Part shown: piece after piece, positions 56,501 through 64,000 of the stretch | How the letters are laid out: each line of letters starts with the position of its first letter | Numbering within the stretch: position 1 is the first letter of the stretch | Assembly (NCBI RefSeq): GCF_029318685.1 | Contig: NZ_CP119677.1 | Span: 4,517,001-4,581,000 of the forward strand | Source of the DNA: Ruminiclostridium papyrosolvens DSM 2782 | GTDB taxonomy: Bacteria; Bacillota; Clostridia; Acetivibrionales; DSM-1351 | Reading direction: 5' to 3' | DNA length: 64,000 bases | Translations under genes and position numbers: made by a program | The notes under the pieces: model-generated | Databases searched by the model: none | Told to the model about the DNA's origin: nothing | What the model saw: the letters and a program-made list of their open reading frames with translations, nothing else

Positions 56501-57328
56501 TCGCTTGTCAAAGCTGTAACACTTTCCATCTATAGAAAGAGCTTTTGAATCACTAAGGGTAAGGTAAGGCACTGGGGTAAGTTTCAGATCAATACCTCCG
56601 GCTAATGCCATATCGCATTCCCCTTCATTAAGCATTTTGCATGCATTATGAATTGCTACCAGAGAGGAGGAACATGCGGTATCAATGACATAACTGGAGC
56701 CTTTAAGATTAAAAAAATCTGAAACTCTTGCAGCTATGAAATTAGTTATATTTCCTGTTAATTTTTTGGGTGTTCCATATTCATCGTCAGAGGTATTGTA
56801 GGTACTGGCTCTAGAACCTACAATTACAGAAGTTCTTGAATTCGAAAGCTGTTTTTTTGAATAGCCGGCTCTATGAAATGCTTCAAGTGCAATTTCTAAG
56901 AATACTCTTTGTTGAGGCTCTATATATTGAGCTTCATCTTTATCAATTTTGAAAAAAGCTGTTGCAAACTTATCTGCATCCTTGATAAAGCCGCCCCATT
57001 TTGAGTAGCTCATCCCTTGCTTTTTACCATCGGGGCTATAAAATGAGTCCACAGGGCACCGCTCTGAAGGATATTCAGATATACAATCTTTCCCCGTTAC
57101 TAAATTATTCCAAAAATCTTCAGGACTATCTGCCTGGGGGAATCTTAAAGCCATTCCTATAACTGCTATCTTTTGGTGTTCTTTATCCTTATGTCCGGCT
57201 TCAGGAACGACAGTTTTATATACATTCTTGAAAGATTCCTTCAATTCTTCAATTAATAATGACGCTGTTTTTTTATCTATACTATTATTCTCTAATAATT
57301 CAAGTATGGCTTTTACTAACCGTTCCAC
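47570..57328 (-). CDS. Modular polyketide synthase: KS-AT-DH-KR-ACP / KS-at0-KR-ACP
   Basis: About 3252 residues. I start at the GTG at 57328, with GGAGG seven bases upstream; it overlaps the preceding TAG stop by one base (TAGTG). Docking helices 57328-57190; KS 57172-55910 (DTACSSS, EAHGTGT); AT 55595-54600 (PGQGSHY, GHSVG with serine codon at 55318, HAFH: malonyl type); DH 54520-53720 (HIVNGVKVFP, FVDGALQ); KR with structural half 53650-52990 and catalytic half 52980-52270 (GGLNGLG, FSS, DYAAAN); ACP serine 52015. Second module: KS 51755-50490 (DSACSSS); decayed AT 50200-49560 (VTAKSQL at the nucleophile); KR to 48030 (GGASGLG, DYSAAN); ACP serine 47872 and a C-terminal docking tail. It predicts one double bond, then one hydroxyl group. 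Confidence 0.94.
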   Translation of the reverse strand: MERLVKAILELLENNSIDKKTASLLIEELKESFKNVYKTVVPEAGHKDKEHQKIAVIGMALRFPQADSPEDFWNNLVTGKDCISEYPSERCPVDSFYSPDGKKQGMSYSKWGGFIKDADKFATAFFKIDKDEAQYIEPQQRVFLEIALEAFHRAGYSKKQLSNSRTSVIVGSRASTYNTSDDEYGTPKKLTGNITNFIAARVSDFFNLKGSSYVIDTACSSSLVAIHNACKMLNEGECDMALAGGIDLKLTPVPYLTLSDSKALSIDGKCYSFDKRADGFVPGEGGGAVLLKPLEKALKDGDIIYGIISGSCVNNDGHTMGITTPNYDGQKDVLRQAYKNAKTEPSTISYVEAHGTGTVIGDPIEIKALTEIFKEYTDKKGYCAIGSVKTNIGHLDTASGVAGFIKVILSLYNKKIVPTLNCEIPNPRLNFLNSPFYPVMSLQNWEPVDNIRRAAISSFGFGGTNCHMVLEEYIDKKKTATEDIKEEQVLTLSAENVYNLQKLAYLYRTALENNSSINLQDFIYTANTAREMLDYRTALCVQDKQDTIDKLKLAETNEILGVKNLKVYTRDNSFTKASVAMVFPGQGSHYIGMAEKLYQQIPVFKKAFDECNALASEFLDRPLIDIIYKKENEELLNQTCYTQPALFSICYSLAQVWIKSGIRPKVVIGHSVGEYVAACISGILTLEDALKLICIRGNLIQSLPLNGGMIVIFMPHHKVLELIHELSADQQNSISIAAINSPSNTVISCELTLINKIIKLLSERGIRYVKLSVSHAFHSILMNPIVEEFERALEHVAFNNLQIPLVQNVTGNLIKKGTLDKDYWKNHLMQTVMFEKSINTAAENGINIFLEAGPGTSASNMIKDILKGRDGIRIIPSLNKNKGEISCINSAAAELFTSGLNLDFSIFKAKKPRTELVPICPLEREKCWIEQYKGKRYHNLSLQDEDVVETINEFNPVVRDHIVNGVKVFPGVALWEAVIRNTAEKFKKHVAALKQIKHITQLELKDGNNLKIKIIYEGIDNSDFKVMYKTDNGDDWKLCAGGSIEFGDSPSNERIDLSNLINKLRKSPVSIDEIYNKFNSKGVAYGSTFRSIEQLWANENSVIAKLKLSGTDELINNGTLYYPNFVDGALQSIIGLKENEESKNDTFIPFLVNKVSIHEPLQSEGYSYLKITRNSKEVITADILITDTEGNVKITIQGHSFKKINTHINIHSLNKSKRNGYFYIPKFVEKESSISGNSNEFSVLILCNNDSFHDGVEKCLKELNFHTIRCIKGKEFKRIDKTTTEMDFSNADNFNNMFNNLYSEGIQTIKVINFLPKTNIDYFSREKDKYFRSSEEAVIDFISLMQAIEMNKALKVSKILTVSDECFSKNNLFNTFKSVISGVVKTVAKEYPNIKMSLVNTDDCTASSLCKLIINELNSESNDLVVKYKNQKRFIQTIEQTSSQPATSAMGKIKKEGTYLITGGLNGLGFSIAQIISQKYGADLILVGKSKFPDREEWDSYLQGTYSDDNFSTKIKAIRTMEANGSKVKIFNLDVTYRYEVETLFDQLGDNLKLDGIFHMAGVIRDSLIRNKSAEDVNKVLSPKIQGSVNIVETFKKVNPSFIVFFSSIASFFGSIGQSDYAAANSFMDDYADFISKNLGISAISINWTLWDAVGMGVRSGQADAKKRIGMQPFGIEDGYEALEEILGLNVSQVIALNNSIEEMALPTAAPSQEIKNHPQESLPKTQTNEIDFVDVEFVIEDELITKISEILDISKKDINIDINFMELGLDSISIVDFTSWVADRINAELYPTLLFEYSTIKDFSQYLFSNHADCFKKLINETKEIKSSVEIIEAIKEEQETESVQADSPKPEQHQQNNNDVAIIGFAGMFPGAKNVDEYWEILKNGVNSVTALTEEKFIQGNKDSDIWGGFLQNVEYFEPLFFNISPKEAIFVDPQQRLFLETAWNTLDMAGYSSKRLNNQTVGVYVGASQVEYKKLCENSGITSPYMGLGNSLCVIANRVSYLLNLKGPSLTVDSACSSSLVALDIAYNAIVNKQVDMAIAGGVQLYFSTDAFKVFKAAGMLAKDGKCKTFDEQADGYVRGEGVGSVLLKPLNKAIEDGDNIYAVINGIAVNHDGNDKVGISAPNPNAQKQVILEAIKRADITPQDISHVEAHGTGTALGDPVEIKALTQAYREYTDKNSFCAISTAKSIIGHLESSSGVAGLIKTVLMFKNKMLPPTINFNKINPHIPFTSTPFYINDKLRPWDRGGAKKYASVSSFGFGGTNCHVILSDYETESKNERDAVSNTNVLAISAKTLYSLNAIIRDLEEYIDKNPYIRLQDLCFSMNTGRDSFDYKACFVADSISDLREKLKYAAMKGVENSPKSGAVIYDLNSSKSSRFAVVLGNTTKIDMDLLLNIKKSDNLNLIYELNKIAVNLTGDSLEEIIEKKNYHSAVRIMSFISAYVTLKTLKVLGLEPAVYVTAKSQLMLAAVLTDAISLETALEALIKDESISINISSKKIRVIEDGDIDRNEIVQSILSEARIDKVFAIEWENTASDYQIMNITSLPETLAKAFLSGLEPDWTKYYQGEKYNRLILPMYPFERKRYCIDSVIEANNNVTNNDILIKKETVKKKNENSSNLIKAGLTNQIDKPNSLFSYKWKKVEKVSLGDYELKNKKIIVFSNQEVERKAFLETLEKNNLEYIVVEVSDSFRGITQTHYQLNPMEENSYTQLFEAVLKGNSSEVLIVHMWNVSHNISPIVENIEEIEKWLSLGLYSIFFIGKAIHKYEANIRLLFVTNSTHNLFEEKNILSAIKYSSCIGLESLTKENPRIKSKSLDIDGQEKDSEIIADCIFHELKTSSFEAEQICFRDGIKYVRQLEKIQDILTGSDKEIAESFKAIMIVGGASGLGLRLAKYYLQKYRCKIIIVGRTELSDNDNSQEAVKRSEELSRLVEAGYSVEYICTDVTSYEGVEQLSEHIRLKYGELDGLIHCAGVVEDALVVNKDFKSFKKVISPKIFGSYILDKLVPVKKSGFFIMMSSLASVEGNPGQMDYSAANAFMDYYASVGDKGVRKVSINLPFVLDGGMKVDSKYIKHISQKGLGPIKSQEVIQAVNSILQNIDINNAVVLPTYNVNKDSNAIQRFLKTTLAKLLYMEEEQIDTNLEFSNFGLDSLIIGDMVKAIEEYLGGSIPHSVFMEHSNISKLTEYLCKTHKGKVSALPKPQDNKVAKPDIKQLRMNILKDVSNGKMDRAEGLEALLNLEGRGSFATESR

Positions 57329-60300
57329 TATAGCTCCTCCCAAATACTCTTTTTACCTATTTGAGCAACTATTTGCTCACATGCACTGTTTATATCAATG
57401 TCACCTTTTGCAAATTTATCAATAATGCTATTAAATGGATTAGTAAAATCCAGTCTTATGTGTTCTTCTTTATCTAACACTACACTTTTATTTAATTCTT
57501 CCTCTGTGATTGTTTCAGCCATTTCAGGTATATAATGACTAAGTTTTTCTGACAGGTACCCGGCTAATTCAGCCACATTAGGATACTCTAGAAAAATACT
57601 TGATTCAATTTGAGTATTAAATTCTCTTTCAAATAATACCGTTGCTTCTTTTATTAACATAGAGTCCATGCCATAATCTCCGAAGTTAACACTATCATCC
57701 ATTTCTTGAGGGTCTAATATAAGAAGTCTCAAGATTAAAGTTCTTACCTTTATCAAAATATATTTTTTGACATTATCTTCATTTTCGGCATTATGTAACA
57801 AATTATCACATCTATTTTTATCAATATTATTACATGGAACCCTACTTTTTCCATTTTTATTGTAGCACTTAATTTTATTGCTGTAAACCCCGGGGATGAT
57901 TTTCAAGGCTGAACCCGTATGCTTCATAGCACAGAAAGTATTAATATCTTTATGTGAGAGGGATACCTTCAATGCCTCAATGACTTCCTCCAGTTCTACG
58001 GAATATATGCCATAATTCTCCATTCTTTTTAATACTATATCCGTTGATTTCATTCCACCTCCATTTACAAAGGGTAAACACAGTGAAATAACTCTTTTGG
58101 CTGACTTTTTGAAAGCTGACTTTGCATAACTATTATAAAAGCAGTTAGCTACTGAATAATCTGCTTGTCCCTGATTGCAGAAATACGACGAAACTGATGA
58201 CAATAAAAGTACAAATTCTACAGGCTTATTGCTAAATATTCTCTCGAAATTGAGCAAGCCTTTAACCTTTGGAGAAAGAACTTTCTTAAAGGCAGGAAGC
58301 TCTTTGTTTTGCAATAATGAATCATCCTTAATTCCTGCACAATGGAATATACCGTTTACTTCGCCAAAATTATCCTCAATCTTTTTAACGGTTTTTTCTA
58401 GTTCAGTCAAATCAGCTACATCGCAACTAAAATACATAGTCTTAGAACCTGCTTTTTCAAATTTGGCTATAGCTTCCTTCAATTTTTCTGAAGGTTCCTG
58501 ACTTCTTCCTATAAATGCAATTCTAACAGGGGCTTGCTTTACCACAAATTCAGCAATTTTTACTCCTATATTTGACCCGCCGCCGGTTATAATATAGGTT
58601 CCCATACTTTTTATACAGTTGCTATTGCTGGGTTCAACATTTATTTTCACAAAGTCTTTAACAAACCTTTTTCCTTTTCTATAACATACATCCATATTTC
58701 TGTCGGCAGTCAGTAATTCATCTGCTACGGTTCCTCCTATAAACTCCAAATCTGCACTTGCTTCGTAATCCAGATTCAGAAAACTAACGCCCTTTTCTTC
58801 ATTGGAAAATACTTTAGTTAATACCTGCAAAGACTGCATATGAGGATAGATGTTTAACTTTTCGTTATATGTATTATCTCCATTAAATGTAAGGGTAATA
58901 AAGTCAACCTTTTCTGTTTGTTTATTTTTAATAAGAGACTTAATTATATTAAATAGTGAACTCAGGTTGTCATAAAAATCTTTTTCGACATTATTGATAC
59001 TTAAATTATCATTCTTAACTGTGCTGCCCGGAATATAAATTATCCCTGAAATATTGATATTTTTAGTTTTTAAGTAATCAAACAAATGAGTGTAATGTTC
59101 TTTTGTTGAAGCGTCAATTTCAATGTAATTATTTGCTATATAGTACTTTTTGCCCAAATATACAGTAATACTATTAATATCTTCTGAGGATAATTGTCTA
59201 CTGATATGCTGAGACAACCCATCAGTACCGTCAAATATTATGTAGCTGCCCTGAAGCTTAATATTTTGTTTTTCCGTTACAGGCTCTTCCTGCCAAGTAT
59301 TATCATAAAAACTTATAATATTATTTTTCTCTTTGATGTTAGCAGTAGCCTTCAAATTAGGCTCAACCTTTTCACGAGAAGCGGCTTTAGAAACCTCTGT
59401 CCAATATGACTTCAAATTGAAGGGATATAGTGGTAAGCTAACTTTTTTATACCTCTTGGAAGCGTAGAATGACTGCCATCTTATGCTCACACCTGCCTTG
59501 AATAATTGTGCTATTAAGCTTAAAAAGTCAAATCTGCTTTCCAGATTGCATTCAATAAGCTTACTAAAAATCTCAGGGGCCTCTTTACTGTAATCAATTT
59601 CAGTTATTTCTTTCCCGCTTCCTCCTAAGTGTATAATACAGTCAGTTTTATTTTCACTTATATAGGTTGTAATTGGAGTATCAAATACAGATATTTCCTT
59701 AGCGAGTTTAAATGCTTGTACTAATTCTGCATTTTCAGTAACAAGCTTGTTATTAATAATTGATACCACAGGATAGTTTCCATCATTTACATTTATGGTT
59801 ATGTCCTCTTTATTTAGAACTATCATAATTGCATCCCTAATAGATATACCACCGGATAAAGCCACCCCAGCTATTATTTCCCTGCCATAAGCTATCACGT
59901 ATGAAGGCACGACGCCTAAACTTTCCATAGTTTTCCCGGTGGAGTAAGCTCTAAAGAGTTGCTCCAATTCGTCTTCCGCCTCTACATTTATTTCCAAGTC
60001 AAGTTCCTTAAAAATCTCCCAGCATTCCTCCATTGTTTCATTAAACATGTCATTATCTAAAGACTTTTTATTTGTATTTAAATAGAAAGCTATTTTTTTA
60101 TCTTTCTTTAAAACAACCTGTTCTGAAGTTTCATCAACAAACCGTTGAAGTTTCTGCTTTAATTCCTCCACTGAATAAACAACTTCCGCAAGCCTGCTGT
60201 CCAGTTGTCTTTTACCTACAGCGGATGTATAACATATATCACTTAAACTAAGCTCCTCATTGTTTTCCATCATTTCTGTAAAAGCTTTTGCAAAGCTTCT

Positions 60301-63300
60301 CAGGGATGCTCTGTTAGCAGCTGAGAGTGTGAATATATGCGGAATCTGTTCTTCTTCCGAATAGTTACTATCAATTCTATAATTGTCTGCGCTCTCAATA
60401 ATAATATGTGCATTAGTACCGCTGAAACCAAAAGAACTTACCCCTGCTCTTAAAACTTCAGAATCCCAGTTCCTTAGCTTATCATTTACAAAGAATGGAG
60501 TATTTTGAAGGCTCAATATGGGGTTCATTTCTTTAAAATTTATTGAAGGAGGAAGTTTTTTCTCTTTCATTGCAAGTATAACCTTTATTATACTCGCTAC
60601 CCCTGCTGCTGCTTCCGCATGTCCAATATTCGACTTTACTGAACCTATGGGACATGATGATTTATTTAAAATACCGTCATATACTTTATTAAGTCCTTCT
60701 ATTTCTATAGGGTCCCCTATAAATGTACCTGTACCATGAGCTTCTATGTAGGAAATGGTTTCAGGGTCTACTTTTGCCTTGTCCAATGCCTTTTTTATTA
60801 CCTCTGACTGTGCAGCTGGGTTAGGTGCAGTTATTCCGTTTGAAAAACCATCGTTATTTAATGCTGTACCCTTTATTACTGCATGTATGATGTCACCATC
60901 TTCTAAGGCCTTATCCAACGATTTAAGTAACAGTACTCCAACCCCTTCTGAAGAAACAAATCCATTAGCAGATTTATCAAATGTCTTACAGCTTGCAGAA
61001 AGTGCATTCATAGTTTTAAAGGTACCGCAGCTATCGGGCGTAACCAGAAGATTAACACCTCCGGCCATAGCCATATCGCAATCACCTGTTAAAATACTTT
61101 CACAAGCAAGATGTAATGCAACTAAAGAAGACGAGCACGCAGTATCCACTGCAATTGCGGGGCCCTTTAGATTTAACCAATAGGATATTCTGCTGGCAAG
61201 CATGGAGTGTGTATTTCCTGTAACTGAATATCCTTGAGATTGGGTAGGTATTTTATCAATTATGTCCAGATAATCTCTTCTGGAAACCCCAACAAATACA
61301 CCCGTATTTACCGGAAGTGTTCCGGTATAACCGTACCCTGCATTTTCAATTGCTTCCCAGGCTTTTAGCATGTATAACCTTTGCTGAGGGTCCATTACTA
61401 TTGCTTCAGCAGGAGATATGTTAAAAAACAAGGGGTCAAATTTATCTATGTCCTCTATAAAGCCTCCCTTTATATTGGTTAAATCATAATCTTTATCTAT
61501 AGGCAATAACTCTCTCCGGCTTTCTGGAAAACTATTAATCGAATCAGTTGCTGAACATAAATTATCCCAATATTGTTTCAAATTTTTTGCTCCCGGAAAG
61601 GCACCTGACATACCTATAACTGCTATATCAGAATTACTGGAACCCTTTGTGATATTTGTTTGCGCTATTTGCTTTTCCGTCATTGACTTTATATCCGGAA
61701 AAGTCAGTATTACCTTGCCTACATTTTTTCTGGATGCCATATAAACAAAAGCATCTCTCATATCTTCATATTTAAATGAGGTTACATTGATAGGCTTTAA
61801 GGTTCTGCTTTTTAACATTTTATCCATAGCATTTATATGCTTATCCAATGTCTCTTTACTAAGCCTCTTTAAATCCATGCTGAAGAAGCTTTGATTCTCT
61901 ACAAAGATGCTTAAGTCAATTTTAGGTGCTGCTCTCAAACCGGCCATACCCATCTCTAAAAATCTTCCGTTAGGTGCAACCAGCTTCATTAAGCCTTCTA
62001 TCTCATCCCCGGAGGAAGATGTTAAAAGTAAGTCTACACCTTTTCCGTTTGTCACCTTCATTACAAATTCATCCACGTTTTCTTTTCTATAGTTTACTGT
62101 ATGGTCTACTCCTATAGAATTTAAGTAATCAGCTTTTTCATCTGAACCAACAGCACCAATAACTACAGCCTTTGCTGCTTTAGCTATCTGAATAGCCATG
62201 AGCCCGACTCCGCCGGCAGCACCTCTTATTAATATAGTCTCATTTTCCTCTATTTTCCCCAAATAGTTTAAGCAGTGGTGTGCAGTAAGAAATACTATTG
62301 GCAAAGCAGCTCCTTGTGAGAAACTCATATAAGCCGGTTTTTGCCAAACTGTACTTTCATCTACACTTACAAACTGAGCAAAGCCTCCGATGCCTTTTGT
62401 AAGTCCTATTACCTCCTGACCGACCTTGAACCTTAAAACTTCCTTACCAACTCTTTCAACAATCCCTGAAACTTCATTTCCTAATATATATGGGTATGTA
62501 TTTAATGCGTTAGGATAGTTACCAAGTACAGTCAGTACATCTGAAAAGTTTATGCCTGCTGCTCTTACCTTTATAAGAACTTCCTTTGGGCCTATCTCAG
62601 GGATTTTTGTCCCATTTATAACCAAATTATTAAAACTTCCGGGCCTTGTTATAAGTATGGCTTTCATTTTGTCTACATCTTCATAACATTCTTCCTGTGT
62701 ACATTTACTTTCAGTAGGAATAGGCTCTTCACCGGTTTCTGCTATTATTTTCTGTTCCTCTGTTTCAGCTGGTTCTGTTTCCGCTTCAACTCTGGAAGTT
62801 AACAGTGTTTCAAACTCTGTTTTATATTCCTCCAGCAGATAACTTGATAATTTCTCCACATTGTTATACTCAAAAAATACCGTTGGATAGAGCATAATTC
62901 CAGCATCCTTTTCCAATTCACTGCTCAAATTTATCAGTGTTATGGAATCGATGCTTAAATCTAAAAATGCTGTGTTGGTATCTGTTTCATCAATAACAAT
63001 GCCTATTAATTTATCTATTTTGCTTATTAAGTATTTTTTTGTTAGTGTTTTTAGTAATCCAATCTGATTACTACCTTTTTTTACCACAATTCCTTTGGCA
63101 ACTGAATCAGCCGTAGGCTTACTATGTTGTACAGCTTTAACCTCTATCGGTGCTTGACTGTCGTTATTCATAAGTACCTGTACAGCTCCCGTTGACAAAA
63201 TTCTTTTGAAAGCATCTATTCCTTGTTTATTTGTAATAGGACTTAAATTTCTACTCTTCAAAGACTCTATTATATCAGGTTTAGCTGCCATTCCTGTTTC

Positions 63301-64000
63301 TCCCCAGAACCACCAGTTTATAGCAATTGTCCTTGCCTTCTGCTCCATTTGCCTCTTGAAAGCGAAGGAATCCATAAACATATTTGCACCTGCATACGCA
63401 CTCTGGCCTTGGTTTGGATAAAAGCTTACCATTCCTGAAAACAGAATCATAAAATCCAGATTTTCCTTCCGGAGCAGTTTATCTAAAATCAATGTTCCTT
63501 TAACTTTTGGTGCAAATACTTCCTTTACATCTTCAATGGAGCTATTTACAGATATACAGTCCTTTACAATGCCGGCAGCATGAATTACTCCTGTTATACC
63601 GCCAAAATCCTCTTCTATTCTGCCAATACATTGGCTCATGCTGACTTCATCAGCTACGTCTGCCTTGTAGTAAGCGGCTTTTGCTCCATATTCTTTAAGT
63701 TCATCAATAATTGCAGTTTCTTTATTACTTCTTCCAATTAATGCGATATTACTTTTATAGTTTTTTGCTATGAACTTTGCAATTTCGCTGCCCACACCTC
63801 CAAGGCCCCCTGTAATAACATAAGTGCCCTGACTTTTAAAGTAGATATTATCGAACTTACCTTTATTAAGCTTAACTATATCTCGCACCCACCTGCTGTT
63901 TCTCCTGTAAGTTACCAATTCTTGGGACGGGTCACTTAGTTCATTTAATAAAACCTCATAAATGCCTATGTTTTCATCTGAATCAATACTGAAGCATTTT
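57328..64000 (-). CDS. Modular polyketide synthase, 5' end outside window: ..KR-ACP-ER / KS-at0-KR-ACP
   Basis: The frame is open to the right edge (first full codon at 63999), so the N terminus lies beyond the window; at least 2223 residues are visible. KR from 63999 to about 63220 (GGLGGVG, FSG, AYAGAN); ACP serine 62946 (SIDSI); a medium-chain enoyl reductase 62667-61690 (AAGINFSD, RGAAGGVGLMAIQ) placed after its ACP; KS 61634-60390 (DTACSSS, Cys codon at 61137; EAHGTGT; SNIGHAE); decayed acyltransferase 60340-59400 (AYGREI where GHSxG should be), closed by LPLYPFNLKSYW; KR to 57950 (GGGSNIG, LSS, DYSVAN); ACP serine 57663 (GMDSM); C-terminal docking helices. The gene probably starts many kilobases upstream. 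Confidence 0.93.
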   Translation of the reverse strand, partial: KCFSIDSDENIGIYEVLLNELSDPSQELVTYRRNSRWVRDIVKLNKGKFDNIYFKSQGTYVITGGLGGVGSEIAKFIAKNYKSNIALIGRSNKETAIIDELKEYGAKAAYYKADVADEVSMSQCIGRIEEDFGGITGVIHAAGIVKDCISVNSSIEDVKEVFAPKVKGTLILDKLLRKENLDFMILFSGMVSFYPNQGQSAYAGANMFMDSFAFKRQMEQKARTIAINWWFWGETGMAAKPDIIESLKSRNLSPITNKQGIDAFKRILSTGAVQVLMNNDSQAPIEVKAVQHSKPTADSVAKGIVVKKGSNQIGLLKTLTKKYLISKIDKLIGIVIDETDTNTAFLDLSIDSITLINLSSELEKDAGIMLYPTVFFEYNNVEKLSSYLLEEYKTEFETLLTSRVEAETEPAETEEQKIIAETGEEPIPTESKCTQEECYEDVDKMKAILITRPGSFNNLVINGTKIPEIGPKEVLIKVRAAGINFSDVLTVLGNYPNALNTYPYILGNEVSGIVERVGKEVLRFKVGQEVIGLTKGIGGFAQFVSVDESTVWQKPAYMSFSQGAALPIVFLTAHHCLNYLGKIEENETILIRGAAGGVGLMAIQIAKAAKAVVIGAVGSDEKADYLNSIGVDHTVNYRKENVDEFVMKVTNGKGVDLLLTSSSGDEIEGLMKLVAPNGRFLEMGMAGLRAAPKIDLSIFVENQSFFSMDLKRLSKETLDKHINAMDKMLKSRTLKPINVTSFKYEDMRDAFVYMASRKNVGKVILTFPDIKSMTEKQIAQTNITKGSSNSDIAVIGMSGAFPGAKNLKQYWDNLCSATDSINSFPESRRELLPIDKDYDLTNIKGGFIEDIDKFDPLFFNISPAEAIVMDPQQRLYMLKAWEAIENAGYGYTGTLPVNTGVFVGVSRRDYLDIIDKIPTQSQGYSVTGNTHSMLASRISYWLNLKGPAIAVDTACSSSLVALHLACESILTGDCDMAMAGGVNLLVTPDSCGTFKTMNALSASCKTFDKSANGFVSSEGVGVLLLKSLDKALEDGDIIHAVIKGTALNNDGFSNGITAPNPAAQSEVIKKALDKAKVDPETISYIEAHGTGTFIGDPIEIEGLNKVYDGILNKSSCPIGSVKSNIGHAEAAAGVASIIKVILAMKEKKLPPSINFKEMNPILSLQNTPFFVNDKLRNWDSEVLRAGVSSFGFSGTNAHIIIESADNYRIDSNYSEEEQIPHIFTLSAANRASLRSFAKAFTEMMENNEELSLSDICYTSAVGKRQLDSRLAEVVYSVEELKQKLQRFVDETSEQVVLKKDKKIAFYLNTNKKSLDNDMFNETMEECWEIFKELDLEINVEAEDELEQLFRAYSTGKTMESLGVVPSYVIAYGREIIAGVALSGGISIRDAIMIVLNKEDITINVNDGNYPVVSIINNKLVTENAELVQAFKLAKEISVFDTPITTYISENKTDCIIHLGGSGKEITEIDYSKEAPEIFSKLIECNLESRFDFLSLIAQLFKAGVSIRWQSFYASKRYKKVSLPLYPFNLKSYWTEVSKAASREKVEPNLKATANIKEKNNIISFYDNTWQEEPVTEKQNIKLQGSYIIFDGTDGLSQHISRQLSSEDINSITVYLGKKYYIANNYIEIDASTKEHYTHLFDYLKTKNINISGIIYIPGSTVKNDNLSINNVEKDFYDNLSSLFNIIKSLIKNKQTEKVDFITLTFNGDNTYNEKLNIYPHMQSLQVLTKVFSNEEKGVSFLNLDYEASADLEFIGGTVADELLTADRNMDVCYRKGKRFVKDFVKINVEPSNSNCIKSMGTYIITGGGSNIGVKIAEFVVKQAPVRIAFIGRSQEPSEKLKEAIAKFEKAGSKTMYFSCDVADLTELEKTVKKIEDNFGEVNGIFHCAGIKDDSLLQNKELPAFKKVLSPKVKGLLNFERIFSNKPVEFVLLLSSVSSYFCNQGQADYSVANCFYNSYAKSAFKKSAKRVISLCLPFVNGGGMKSTDIVLKRMENYGIYSVELEEVIEALKVSLSHKDINTFCAMKHTGSALKIIPGVYSNKIKCYNKNGKSRVPCNNIDKNRCDNLLHNAENEDNVKKYILIKVRTLILRLLILDPQEMDDSVNFGDYGMDSMLIKEATVLFEREFNTQIESSIFLEYPNVAELAGYLSEKLSHYIPEMAETITEEELNKSVVLDKEEHIRLDFTNPFNSIIDKFAKGDIDINSACEQIVAQIGKKSIWEEL

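Noticed and set aside
25527-64000. Many rightward open frames of 60-170 codons across the polyketide synthase genes
   Set aside because: They are antisense frames to conserved domains; their translations show no known family and they lack ribosome binding sites.
25527-64000. Nonribosomal peptide synthetase modules
   Set aside because: No adenylation, condensation or thioesterase motifs are seen; all carrier domains are of the polyketide type.
1-64000. CRISPR arrays, insertion sequences, prophage genes, attachment sites
   Set aside because: No regularly spaced direct repeats, transposase, integrase or phage structural genes were seen; repeated DNA is explained by the homologous ketosynthase domains.

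Overview
The window reads as a stretch of a low-GC, spore-forming, anaerobic Firmicute of the class Clostridia. The evidence is a spoIIE 5' end, clostridial-type housekeeping genes, AT-rich intergenic DNA with strong GGAGG-type ribosome binding sites, and enzymes of the oxygen-sensitive 2-hydroxyacyl-CoA dehydratase family. A cellulolytic Ruminiclostridium-like host is plausible, but this is inference and no species is claimed.

Left part (1-12.7 kb): ordinary chromosome. It holds the start of spoIIE with a sporulation-style promoter, nicotinate phosphoribosyltransferase, a YitT membrane protein, a Met-Glu-Val tRNA operon, a VCBS-repeat protein with an unusually structured 3' region, an HtrA-type protease, a probable five-gene operon (YqxD-like, LUD-domain, YlxP-like, MsrA, GNAT), a LacI-type regulator, a BtrH-like protein, a Fur-family regulator and a GNAT acetyltransferase.

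Middle (12.9-18.6 kb): a secreted type-B carboxylesterase, then a leftward operon of a lipoprotein, two ABC-2 membrane proteins and an ABC ATPase, with its own promoter at 18567-18595 and a terminator at its end.

Right part (18.76-64 kb): one leftward biosynthetic operon that continues past the right edge. Four very large modular type I polyketide synthase proteins plus a free dehydratase lie end to end with overlaps or gaps below 40 bases. They are followed by two 2-hydroxyacyl-CoA dehydratase-like iron-sulfur subunits, a HemW/HemN-like radical SAM enzyme, an isoprenylcysteine-methyltransferase-like membrane methyltransferase, and an ABC-2 exporter (ATPase and permease). A strong terminator at 18762-18796 closes the operon.

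The assembly line is unusual. Nine ketosynthases are visible but only three intact acyltransferases, all with malonyl-type motifs. Five other modules keep a recognisable acyltransferase-sized region that has lost the GHSxG nucleophile, and one has lost the domain altogether. Visible order, in transcription order: (..KR-ACP-ER) KS-at0-KR-ACP / KS-AT-DH-KR-ACP, KS-at0-KR-ACP / KS-AT-ACP, KS-at0-DH-KR-ACP, KS-ACP, KS-AT / DH / DH-KR-ACP-ACP, KS0-at0-ACP, KS-at0-end. The last module has no ACP and no thioesterase. The enzymes encoded next are of a family that normally acts on CoA thioesters, so release and tailoring may be non-canonical. The proposed system is a strictly anaerobic polyketide pathway mixing cis-AT and AT-less modules with radical iron-sulfur tailoring. 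Its product cannot be read from the sequence.
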